DNA from: Desulfosporosinus sp.
GTDB taxonomy: Bacteria; Bacillota; Desulfitobacteriia; Desulfitobacteriales; Desulfitobacteriaceae
Reading direction: 5' to 3'
Assembly (NCBI GenBank): GCA_031292055.1
Contig: JARLHV010000064.1
Coordinates: 1-57,386, forward strand
DNA: 57,386 nt
In this document: positions 1-7,482 of the stretch, piece by piece
Position numbering within the stretch: position 1 is the first letter of the stretch
Layout of the letters: the number at the start of each line of letters is the position of its first letter
The notes under the pieces: model-generated
Databases searched by the model: none
The model's input: only the letters and a program-made list of their open reading frames with translations
Told to the model about the DNA's origin: nothing
Position numbers and translations under genes: made by a program

Positions 1-1
1 T

Positions 2-2368
2 ATGATATTATTAATAGAAGATCTTGTATTATTACCAGGAATGAACTATCCCTTACGGATAGATCGCCTCAGCGAGGAAGAGTTGGCTTGTTTTCGTGAC
101 AAAAATCAAGAAATAGTGGCATTGCCGGTAAAGCGGCATCGGGACAGACATGAGATCAGAGTGGAGGATCTCTACACAACAGGCGTTGCTCTTGAAATTC
201 TAAAGGTGAATCCTAGCGAAAAAGGCTATCATATTCAAGTGAAGGTCTTAAACCGAGTGGAAGTAATGGATATTAACATTGGTGAAACCATGATCACTGG
301 AAAAACGGTTCTGGCGCCGGAAGTAATCGACCTCAATGAAAATAGTCAAAAGGAAATGATGGGATATATTAAAACGACTTCTCATCAAATTGGAGCTAAA
401 TTTAGAGAGGCTGATGGCATTGTAAAAGCAATTGATGAGATAAAAGATCTCAATGTTCTGATCGGTTATATCTCCCAGTTTATCGCTTTCTCTAAGGAAG
501 AAAAATATTCCTTGATGGAAACAGCGTCCTTAAAGGACCGCAGTTTGACATTTATTGATTATTTTTTACATCACAAAGAAGCAATTCAGCTTCAAATTGA
601 AATGACGGAACGCTTTTCCGAAAGAGCGAATAAAAATTATCGTGAAGCAGTCTTGAGGGAGCAGCTCAAAGCGATTCAGAAAGAACTGAACGAAGAAGAA
701 CCAGACTCCGGCAAAAAAAATAAAGATTATAGAACACGCATTGAACAGGCGCACATGCCTGAAGAGATCAAAACGGCTGCGCTCGACGAGTTAAGCAAAC
801 TGGAAAGACAGAATCCTCAGAGTGCTGACTATAGTGTGATCCAAAACTATTTAGATCTGCTTGTGGCATTACCGTGGGAAATGAAGAAAGAAAAACTCGT
901 CGATATTGGAGAAGCTCGACGTATCTTGGATGAGCAGCATTATGGCCTGAAAAAAGTAAAAGACCGTATCATCCAGCATCTTGCGGTCATGCAACTGAAA
1001 AAAGATAAACAGGGTTCCATTCTATTACTTGTGGGTCCTCCTGGAACAGGGAAAACGAGCTTGGGCAGAAGCATCGCGGAAGCATTAGGCCGAAAATATA
1101 CCAGACTTAGTCTGGGAGGTATCCGCGACGAGGCTGAAATCCGTGGCCACCGCAGAACTTATGTCGGCGCAATGCCAGGGCGAATCCTGCAAAGCATCAA
1201 AAAAGCTGGTGTCATGAATCCTGTTATGGTTTTAGACGAAGTGGATAAATTGATGACAGGTTATAACGGGGACCCGGCAAGTGCATTACTAGAGGTGCTG
1301 GATCCTGAACAAAACAATACCTTTACAGACCATTATTTGGATTTGCCTTATGATTTGTCCAACGTGTTTTTTATTGCAACCGCAAACTCGCTTGAAAACA
1401 TTCCAGGCCCTTTGTTGGACCGCATGGAAGTCATCCAGCTTTCGAGCTATACAGCAAATGAAAAATTTCACATTGGTAAAAATTATTTAATTGCGGAAGC
1501 ACTAGAAGAACATGGTTTAACGGAAGTTGATGTTCAGATCAGTGATGAAGCTTTAAGAAAAATAATTTCAGACTTTACCATGGAGGCCGGTGTCCGAGGA
1601 TTGAAAAAGCAATTAGCTGCCATTGCCAGAAGTGTGGTGGAAAAGATTGTTCTGGGAACGGTTGAAAGGCCTTATGTTATTGAAGAGGATGCTTTGGATG
1701 AGATTCTGGGCAGACATTCCTCAAGGCATGATATGGCTCAGGAAATTAATCCGCCGGGTGTTGTCACCGGATTAGCTTGGACGCCGGTCGGTGGCGAAAT
1801 TTTATTTATCGAAGCTACGGAAATGCCTGGAAAGGATCAAGTTATCTTAACTGGTCAGTTAGGTGATGTTATGAAGGAATCTGCCAGGATTTCGCTAAGT
1901 CTTCTGAAATCTCGCTTGCCTGTAAATGCCATTCACTTTAAAGATAAGGACTTACATGTTCATGTACCGTCCGGATCTGTCCCTAAGGATGGACCATCAG
2001 CAGGGATCGCGCTCTTTACTGCATTTGCGTCTTTGATTACGGGTATCGCGGTGGATGCGAAACTCGCCATGACAGGAGAAATCACACTAAGGGGTGTTGT
2101 TCTTCCGATCGGCGGATTAAAAGAAAAATTGTTAGCTGCGGATCGCGCCGGTATTACAAAGGTCTTGATTCCCAAAGAAAACGTTGCTGATCTCAAGGAT
2201 ATCCCGGAAGAAGTTAAAAATAAGATCCAAATCGTAGCGGTGGAAACCATTGAAGATGTATTGAAAGAGACGCTGGGAATCGCTTTGCCTAAGATTGAAC
2301 AAGTCCTGACCGGACCAGGATTTTTCACCAAGTTGAAAGTTCATGCAATTCCAGATAAATGTCAATGA
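2..2368 (+). CDS. lon: ATP-dependent Lon protease (LonA)
   Basis: LonA is a cytoplasmic AAA+ serine protease that unfolds and degrades damaged and regulatory proteins. The 788 codons show an N-terminal substrate domain, a Walker A motif GPPGTGKT at about residues 345-352, a Walker B region ending VLDEVDK, and a C-terminal Ser/Lys protease domain. The catalytic dyad is visible as KDGPSAG (Ser666) and GGLKEK (Lys709), with the same 43-residue separation as in E. coli Lon. The length is normal for the family. The first ATG lies at base 2, so no ribosome site can be seen and the true start could lie a few codons upstream of the window. Tandem hairpins follow the stop. Confidence 0.96.
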   Translation: MILLIEDLVLLPGMNYPLRIDRLSEEELACFRDKNQEIVALPVKRHRDRHEIRVEDLYTTGVALEILKVNPSEKGYHIQVKVLNRVEVMDINIGETMITGKTVLAPEVIDLNENSQKEMMGYIKTTSHQIGAKFREADGIVKAIDEIKDLNVLIGYISQFIAFSKEEKYSLMETASLKDRSLTFIDYFLHHKEAIQLQIEMTERFSERANKNYREAVLREQLKAIQKELNEEEPDSGKKNKDYRTRIEQAHMPEEIKTAALDELSKLERQNPQSADYSVIQNYLDLLVALPWEMKKEKLVDIGEARRILDEQHYGLKKVKDRIIQHLAVMQLKKDKQGSILLLVGPPGTGKTSLGRSIAEALGRKYTRLSLGGIRDEAEIRGHRRTYVGAMPGRILQSIKKAGVMNPVMVLDEVDKLMTGYNGDPASALLEVLDPEQNNTFTDHYLDLPYDLSNVFFIATANSLENIPGPLLDRMEVIQLSSYTANEKFHIGKNYLIAEALEEHGLTEVDVQISDEALRKIISDFTMEAGVRGLKKQLAAIARSVVEKIVLGTVERPYVIEEDALDEILGRHSSRHDMAQEINPPGVVTGLAWTPVGGEILFIEATEMPGKDQVILTGQLGDVMKESARISLSLLKSRLPVNAIHFKDKDLHVHVPSGSVPKDGPSAGIALFTAFASLITGIAVDAKLAMTGEITLRGVVLPIGGLKEKLLAADRAGITKVLIPKENVADLKDIPEEVKNKIQIVAVETIEDVLKETLGIALPKIEQVLTGPGFFTKLKVHAIPDKCQ

Positions 2369-2402
2369 ACTGATAAGTGTCAATTTGACAAGACTTATCA
2401 GT
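2369..2402 (+). terminator. hairpin immediately after lon
   Basis: A 10-bp stem (2369-2378 with 2393-2402) begins directly after the lon stop and holds an inner GTCAA/TTGAC pairing. No T-run follows, so it may be an mRNA 3' stabiliser rather than the terminator itself. Confidence 0.5.
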
Positions 2403-2439
2403 GAATAAATGATTCAAATCAAAGAAAAAAAAAGGGAAT

Positions 2440-2482
2440 AAAAAATACGACAAGAGAATGGATTCCTTGTCGTATTTTTTTT
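2440..2482 (+). terminator. Rho-independent terminator of lon
   Basis: The stem AAAAATACGACAAG pairs with CTTGTCGTATTTTT and runs into an eight-T tract. The A-rich left arm could let it work in both directions. Confidence 0.85.
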
Positions 2483-2519
2483 GAGCGGTCTTGATCATTT
2501 GCTTCATTTCTATTTATGA

Positions 2520-2696
2520 TTTCGCTGCAGAAACCCCTTGTTCTAGAAGTTATGCTATTAATATCACGTTTTATTGTCATCCTGAGCGAAGCGAAGGATC
2601 TTTTGTCCCTAGATCCTTCGCTCTCGCTCAGGATGACACAAAAATAATTGCAGTGACCTGATATTTTATAACGTTTTTAGACTTTCTGCAGCGGAA
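2520..2696. repeat. composite nested palindrome, MITE-like intergenic repeat
   Basis: The outer arms TTTCGCTGCAGAAA (2520-2533) and TTTCTGCAGCGGAA (2683-2696) are inverted copies with one or two mismatches. They enclose a near-perfect 26-bp inverted repeat at 2575-2600 and 2612-2638, built on the TCATCCTGAGCGAAG palindrome that recurs in intergenic DNA of many bacteria. No coding capacity is seen. The structure resembles a non-autonomous palindromic repeat element. Its mobility is an inference. Confidence 0.6.
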
Positions 2697-2747
2697 TTAT
2701 TTATGTTATTATAAAGGAAGATTTAACAATATTTGTGAGGCGTTACG

Positions 2748-2894
2748 ATGACAATGTATTTTAAAGAGATTGGGAACAGAAGTGCGCTGGGATATATGAA
2801 ACAAATCGGAAAGCCTACCTCAATTCACCTAAATTCTTTGTTTTTCACTTGTTTAAAGAATAAGCGTATAATTTGCGATAAGAATTATTCCTAA
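2748..2894 (+). CDS. possible 48-aa ORF or gene remnant
   Basis: An ATG follows GTGAGG with 7 bp spacing and opens a 48-codon frame beginning MTMYFKEIGNRSALGYM. I do not recognise the family. The last third overlaps, on the opposite strand, the 3' end of another doubtful frame. The stretch lies between a palindromic repeat and sepF, so it may be the 5' stump of a decayed gene rather than a functional peptide. Confidence 0.25.
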   Translation: MTMYFKEIGNRSALGYMKQIGKPTSIHLNSLFFTCLKNKRIICDKNYS

Positions 2895-3206
2895 TAATAT
2901 CCATAAAACCTTAGAGGATAAGCTTTCTCGAAACATTAACCACTTTTCGTAGTCACCATATTTATTACGATTTCGACATGGCCTGTAACGTATAATTACG
3001 ACACCAGTGTAGCAATCGACTAAAAGGAGAAAATGTGAACTGGAATAATTATAAGGCGGATCGTTGGCGAATGATAACACTACAATAGGATAAATCCCAT
3101 ATTTTATAGGATTTATTATGGTAGAAAAGAGCAACTTGATGCTATCACGTGAACTTAGCTCTTGGATGGAGGCGGACGATTCACATAAATTTAAAGGAGT
3201 GTTCAA
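2853..3206 (-). pseudogene. possible remnant of a small membrane protein
   Basis: The C-terminal two thirds of this 117-codon minus-strand frame reads like real protein: a segment with YRPCRNRNKYGDYEKWL followed by a final hydrophobic helix (KVLWILLGIILIANYTLIL) ending at the stop. The only ATG overlaps the sepF ribosome binding site and has no site of its own, so the 5' part is probably lost or the start is a weak internal TTG. No family is recognised. It could also be a chance frame. Confidence 0.3.
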
Positions 3207-3209
3207 AAA

Positions 3210-3620
3210 ATGTCAAGTATGTTAAACACAGCTCTCGATTTTATGGGTTTTCTTAATACAGATGAAGATGAAGGGTTTGATAATGAAACTACGTCTAGAC
3301 TGAACAACAAAAAAATTGTTTCATTGCCCTCTAAGACGAAACCTCCAACTATAGTACATATTACTCCTATGGCATTTGATGATGTAATGGACATTGCTAA
3401 AAGGCTCCAGGATAAAACGATTGTAACTATTAACCTTGCATTGGTGGAGGTGGCACTTAGTAGGCGAATCATCGATTTTGCTAGCGGTGCGGTTTATGCA
3501 TTAGATGGAGGGATTATGCAATTGGCGGATAGTGTCTATTTGCTTGCTGGCCAAGGAGTGTCTTTGCAAGAGAGAGACTCTTCGTCTTCGAAGTTTCAGT
3601 GGAACAAAGAATCTAAATAA
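3210..3620 (+). CDS. sepF: cell division protein SepF
   Basis: SepF links FtsZ polymers to the membrane and helps build the division septum. The 136-aa product has the expected parts: a short N-terminal amphipathic segment (MSSMLNTALDFMGF), an acidic and polar linker, and the globular SepF domain from about residue 45 with the hallmark ALSRRIIDFASGAVYALDGGI. An AAAGGAG ribosome site precedes the ATG. It stands alone here, away from any visible division cluster, with its own terminator downstream, so it may be an accessory copy. Family assignment is firm; whether it is the main SepF is not known. Confidence 0.93.
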   Translation: MSSMLNTALDFMGFLNTDEDEGFDNETTSRLNNKKIVSLPSKTKPPTIVHITPMAFDDVMDIAKRLQDKTIVTINLALVEVALSRRIIDFASGAVYALDGGIMQLADSVYLLAGQGVSLQERDSSSSKFQWNKESK

Positions 3621-3653
3621 ATAGCTAAGGGAATCGTTAAGCGAGACAAAATC

Positions 3654-3698
3654 AACATCACTACACCAGATAAAGGCAGGGTGTCGTGATGTTTTTTT
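3654..3698 (+). terminator. terminator of sepF
   Basis: AACATCAC/ACACC pairs with GGTGT/GTGATGTT, with one internal mismatch, and is followed by seven Ts. Confidence 0.8.
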
Positions 3699-3912
3699 AT
3701 TGCGACAGTGAAACGAGCCACATTGAAAAAGATACGAACGATTTAAGCAACAGTTTTTGAAGAAAAGAAACTTAGTATTTATGCATACATGGCCTATTTT
3801 CAGTTTAAGCATCATCAAAATGCCTAATTTGCTGCCCGAATCACAGAATTCTCCATTGTTCATAAGATATATTGGCCTGAATTTCTCAATGAGCCATGAA
3901 AGGAGAAGACAA

Positions 3913-4485
3913 ATGAACAAGCTAAATATCATACAAAAAGTATGGGAAGCAATCCAAGAATCTTTGCCTGTTACAGATGGGACTATCAATAACAACTGTG
4001 GTCCGGTTGACAGCGGGGCAGCTCCTTTAATGGATGATACAGTGGATGAACAAGTAATAAAGGAGTTGTGCCGAAATTTTGCCAAAGCTTTAACCGACCG
4101 TGATTTTGAGCGCTTGGACGGTAGAGCGGAATATCATCTTTATACAGTGGACCACCTGATAGAACTCATAAAGAACAATGATGAGCAAAATACCATAAAA
4201 CTGTTTAATGAAAACAAGATTAAATCCAAATATGAAGATTGTGAGTTTCTTTCGATTACTTTTAGTGAGGATCAGGAGCAAGCTCTGGTAGTTTATAACG
4301 TAAGGACTTGCATGGTAAGTGCTGACAACAAATACTTTAAGGAGCTAAACAAAAAGAACGATAAGAAAAATACAATTAGCCGCGGAACTCCTTTTAGCAC
4401 TACTTATACTCTTTTAGTAAAAAAGGATAGGGAAACTTGGAGGATAGACAAACTTGAAGCTTCTGAGAAAACTATAAAAGTATAA
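3913..4485 (+). CDS. hypothetical protein, NTF2-like character
   Basis: The 190-aa product is not confidently recognised. An upstream in-frame ATG exists at 3757, but AAAGGAGAAG lies just before the ATG at 3913, which is therefore chosen. No signal peptide or membrane segment is visible. Residues from about 55 to the end contain a charged helical part and alternating strands ending in TTYTLLVKKDRETWRIDKLE. The pattern 'x-Trp-x-Ile-x-x-Leu' near the C-terminus is typical of NTF2-like/SnoaL-type folds, but that is only a resemblance. It is flanked by the sepF terminator and a convergent MBL-fold gene, so it is probably monocistronic. Confidence 0.7.
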   Translation: MNKLNIIQKVWEAIQESLPVTDGTINNNCGPVDSGAAPLMDDTVDEQVIKELCRNFAKALTDRDFERLDGRAEYHLYTVDHLIELIKNNDEQNTIKLFNENKIKSKYEDCEFLSITFSEDQEQALVVYNVRTCMVSADNKYFKELNKKNDKKNTISRGTPFSTTYTLLVKKDRETWRIDKLEASEKTIKV

Positions 4486-4508
4486 TTTATAGTTTTATTC
4501 AGGACAGT

Positions 4509-5489
4509 TCAATGTGGTAGTACCCACGAAGCTCCTACTTCCTGAAGAGCCACCTTTTCTATTTGACCAGCAGCGGCCTGGCGGAAGCGGGCAATTGGTT
4601 CCGCCATAGGTTCGTTGGATAGCTTGAAAGTCCCCCAGTGCATCGGAATAATCCATTGAGAAGACATATCCTCAGCCATTTTCCAGGCTTGTTCTGGCGT
4701 GGCATGTCTTGCCTCGAAGGATTTAGGAGAATAGGCGGCAATGCCCATGATCGCCAAGTCTATGGGTATCCCATTAAGTTGTTGTTTAATCAGGTCTGTA
4801 TATCCTGTATCTCCGCCAAAGAGAATGTTGACGCCATTTTTTGACAAGAGTAAGCTGTTAGCTTCCATTCCTTTATCCCAAGGTAAACGGGCTCCCCAGT
4901 GTTTTCCTTCAATGGCTTTCACATTTACTCCAGCTAAAAACTTGGTATCTCTCCAATGCATTTCCTCTATAGATTGGAATTTCAAACCCTGCCATAAAGG
5001 AGTTGTGTTTTTAGCAGTAACAGCAATTGTGGATTGTGACTGCAGTTGGCGCAAAGTAGGATAGTCAAAATGATCCGTGTGAGCATGAGAGAGAAGTAAC
5101 AAATCGACAGGACCGACTTCTCCGCTAGTTAATGCAGCAGATATATACCGCCTTGGTCCAATAGTTTGGTCAGCAATGGGAGTAATGCCAATACGAGAAC
5201 CTAATGCTGGATCAATCAGGATTTTAGTACCAAAAAAATTGATCAAAAAGCTGGCATGACCAAGCCAAGCTACGGTAACTTCGTTATCTGACCACTTCTC
5301 AGGAGTAGGCCGGAGTTTAGTCTTAGTTGTTTGATGTTCAACCTCTTCCTCCATACCTTTAGCTAATAATTCACCTGTAGGTATTATACTAAATCCACCT
5401 GTCAGCAAAAGCGTTCCTAATAGTCCTAACCCCAAAACTTTCCGGCGAGTGTATTTCTTATTTAACAGTGGATTAGTTAATTCGTCCAA
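4509..5489 (-). CDS. Tat-exported MBL-fold metal-dependent hydrolase
   Basis: This 326-aa protein belongs to the metallo-beta-lactamase superfamily, in the branch of Lactamase_B_2 / NAPE-PLD-like hydrolases. The metal-binding motif SHAHTDHFD is plain near residue 135. The N-terminus carries TRRKVLG followed by a hydrophobic stretch (GLGLLGTLLLTGG), which fits a twin-arginine signal, so the folded metalloenzyme probably works outside the membrane. The start is TTG, preceded by GGAGAGTG; an ATG nearby is in another frame. The substrate is unknown. NAPE-PLD-like members act on phospholipids, but bacterial homologues are diverse. It converges with the hypothetical gene at 3913. Confidence 0.85.
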   Translation of the reverse strand: MDELTNPLLNKKYTRRKVLGLGLLGTLLLTGGFSIIPTGELLAKGMEEEVEHQTTKTKLRPTPEKWSDNEVTVAWLGHASFLINFFGTKILIDPALGSRIGITPIADQTIGPRRYISAALTSGEVGPVDLLLLSHAHTDHFDYPTLRQLQSQSTIAVTAKNTTPLWQGLKFQSIEEMHWRDTKFLAGVNVKAIEGKHWGARLPWDKGMEANSLLLSKNGVNILFGGDTGYTDLIKQQLNGIPIDLAIMGIAAYSPKSFEARHATPEQAWKMAEDMSSQWIIPMHWGTFKLSNEPMAEPIARFRQAAAGQIEKVALQEVGASWVLPH

Positions 5490-5612
5490 TCAAATCACTC
5501 TCCATTAATGTTTACAAAGTATAATTCGCGATACGACCAGCTATTCCTCCAATACATTTAATCATCCTCCTCTTGTATATTGAACACATTAATATCTTAT
5601 CCTAAAATAGTT

Positions 5613-5655
5613 ACGAAACGGGGAGTAACAGACTCACCCGTTTCGTCGTTTTTTT
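5613..5655 (+). terminator. strong hairpin terminator, plus-strand polarity
   Basis: ACGAAACGGG (5613-5622) pairs with CCCGTTTCGT (5637-5646) and is followed by T7 at 5649-5655. Both flanking genes are on the minus strand, and the minus-strand side has only a weak T-run. It may insulate them from antisense transcription or end the gene at 5704 inefficiently. Confidence 0.6.
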
Positions 5656-5703
5656 ACTATTCCCATCTCACCTTAGACAACCCAATCCACCAACCCAAGT
5701 CTA

Positions 5704-6213
5704 TTAATGTACCATGACGTCCTTAGCACCATGGTTTCTCATTAATTTGGCTACTTCATCAGTCTTTTGCTCATCAGTTTTCAAAACTATAACCGTATTT
5801 CCTTCTCTTATTTTAGTCTCATAAAAATCACTACGTTCCTTTGGGATACCATAGTCAATCAACGCTCCGGCGACACCACCAGTTACTACGCCACCTAAGG
5901 CAGCAGCTAAAGGTCCCATAGCAACGATGGGTCCAACTCCTGGAATTAATAGAGCTGCGGCACCTAAAGCCCCTAGCGCTCCAGCGCCTAGACCTAATCC
6001 TGCTAATCCACCTATAGCACCACCTGTCATAGTGCCATTAGATAGTTTCTGGTCTCCGAGATTCATTTCATTGGTGTCTCTACCTTTATTATCTTCTTTT
6101 CCGCCATTCTCGTTTCCTAGAATGGAAATCTCATGCCCCTGGGCTTTTAGTTCATTTGCTGCTTGCCCTGCTTGATTGCTGTCTTCGAAATAGCCTATAA
6201 CCTTTTTTTCCAT
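5704..6213 (-). CDS. general stress protein-like, glycine-rich (YflT/GSP17M-type N-terminus)
   Basis: The 169-aa product starts MEKKVIGYFEDSNQAGQAANEL, like the heat-induced stress protein N-domain of YflT/GSP17M proteins. It continues into a long Gly/Ala-rich hydrophobic core (about residues 62-115) and ends with a second small alpha/beta segment, GNTVIVLKTDEQKTDEVAKLM. The core resembles glycine-zipper membrane-associating segments. A TTG 15 bases upstream is in frame, but ACCTCC on the plus strand (AGGAGGT for this gene) sits 7 bp before the ATG at 6213, which decides the start. A stress-response role is inferred from the family only. Confidence 0.8.
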   Translation of the reverse strand: MEKKVIGYFEDSNQAGQAANELKAQGHEISILGNENGGKEDNKGRDTNEMNLGDQKLSNGTMTGGAIGGLAGLGLGAGALGALGAAALLIPGVGPIVAMGPLAAALGGVVTGGVAGALIDYGIPKERSDFYETKIREGNTVIVLKTDEQKTDEVAKLMRNHGAKDVMVH

Positions 6214-6348
6214 TATTTCAACCTCCAAATATTATTTCCTTAAATAATATTTACATTCTATCCTCAAATTATTATTAATAAATGTGTATTCAAACAAATA
6301 CTTTCTCCATTTAATAATATTATCTAATCTAGAGAATAGACGGAGTTT

Positions 6349-7305
6349 TTATTGCCTTCTATGCCGCAGAGTTATCAACTCAAAATTAACTATTACTATG
6401 GCAAAAAGAGTTATTAACCCACCAATTAGCTGGATAGGCAAAACACTTTCTTTTAAAATAAGGTAACCGCTAAGCACTCCTACAACAGGGATTAGATTTA
6501 AATAGATTGTTGTTAGGGCCACATCGAGACGTTTTAAGGCGTATGTATACAATAAATAGCCCCCAACAGAACAAAAAAATGCCAAGAACAAAATATTTCC
6601 CAAGGCTGTGGGGGAGAATAGTTTCCAGTCTTTATATTCGTAGAGCGAAAAAGGAATAAAACATAAGGTTCCAAAAATAGTCTGGTAAGTTGTCAAAAAT
6701 AATCCTGAATACTTCTTTTGTAGAGACTTATTGACCAAAGTAAAAAGTGCCCATGATAGCATTGCACAAATCATTAACATATTCCCCTGAAAGTGAGTGG
6801 AGTTCAGTTCAACCTTACCATTGCCTGTAACAGCCAGGTAAGAGCCCACTACTGCTATTATTACTCCCGACAGCTTCATAAGCGATATTCTACTTCGAAA
6901 GAATAGTGCATCGAGTATAATTGTAATAATTGGGACGACAGAAACGATCAGTGAAGCGTTTGTTGCTGAAGAAAATTTGACTCCAATATTTTCAAAAATA
7001 AAATATATAGTGATGCCAAAAATACCGCCTAAGAGCATTTTGGGCAAATCCGATTTAGCCAGTCTTGTCTGAGGTTCAACCCTGCGGAGAATAATCCCAA
7101 GAGTCAGGGATGCTATCGCAAAACGGATAAGTCCCATCGTGATAGGAGGAATTTCATTTACAGCTACCTTAATGCTAACATAAGAAATCCCCCAAAAAAT
7201 TATTACAGCAACCATTGCTAAATTGGCGTGTAATTGCTCTTTTGAAAGAAAAGAAGCGAATCCACTGCTGTCCTGTATCGCTTTATCTGAAACATGTTTC
7301 ATCAT
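6349..7305 (-). CDS. EamA/DMT-family transporter
   Basis: This is a drug/metabolite transporter of about 318 residues with ten predicted membrane helices in two EamA halves, the first beginning NLAMVAVIIFWGISYVSIK and the second LMICAMLSWALFTLVNK. Family members export amino acids, nucleobases or other metabolites; the substrate cannot be told from sequence. The AGGGG site before the paired ATGs at 7305/7302 is better than anything before the upstream ATG at 7341, so the shorter form is preferred. It is monocistronic, with the pyruvate kinase-like gene upstream on the same strand separated by about 130 bp. Confidence 0.9.
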   Translation of the reverse strand: MMKHVSDKAIQDSSGFASFLSKEQLHANLAMVAVIIFWGISYVSIKVAVNEIPPITMGLIRFAIASLTLGIILRRVEPQTRLAKSDLPKMLLGGIFGITIYFIFENIGVKFSSATNASLIVSVVPIITIILDALFFRSRISLMKLSGVIIAVVGSYLAVTGNGKVELNSTHFQGNMLMICAMLSWALFTLVNKSLQKKYSGLFLTTYQTIFGTLCFIPFSLYEYKDWKLFSPTALGNILFLAFFCSVGGYLLYTYALKRLDVALTTIYLNLIPVVGVLSGYLILKESVLPIQLIGGLITLFAIVIVNFELITLRHRRQ

Positions 7306-7460
7306 ATACCCCTGTTCTGTTGGCCTGTAACTAATTAACATAAGCCACTATTAGATTTCTTAAATTATAGTGCTTATATTCTCAAATGACAACCATCCGC
7401 TCAAAGTAAAACGAAAGGCACAACAGTCAGGCCAACCTTTAAGGCATATGGGGCCAAATA

Positions 7461-7482
7461 GCTATAATATCTCTATTATAGC
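7461..7482 (-). terminator. hairpin at the 3' end of the pyruvate kinase-like gene
   Basis: GCTATAATA pairs with TATTATAGC around a 4-base loop, overlapping the stop codon region of the gene ending at 7476. No long T-run follows, so its terminator role is uncertain. Confidence 0.4.
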
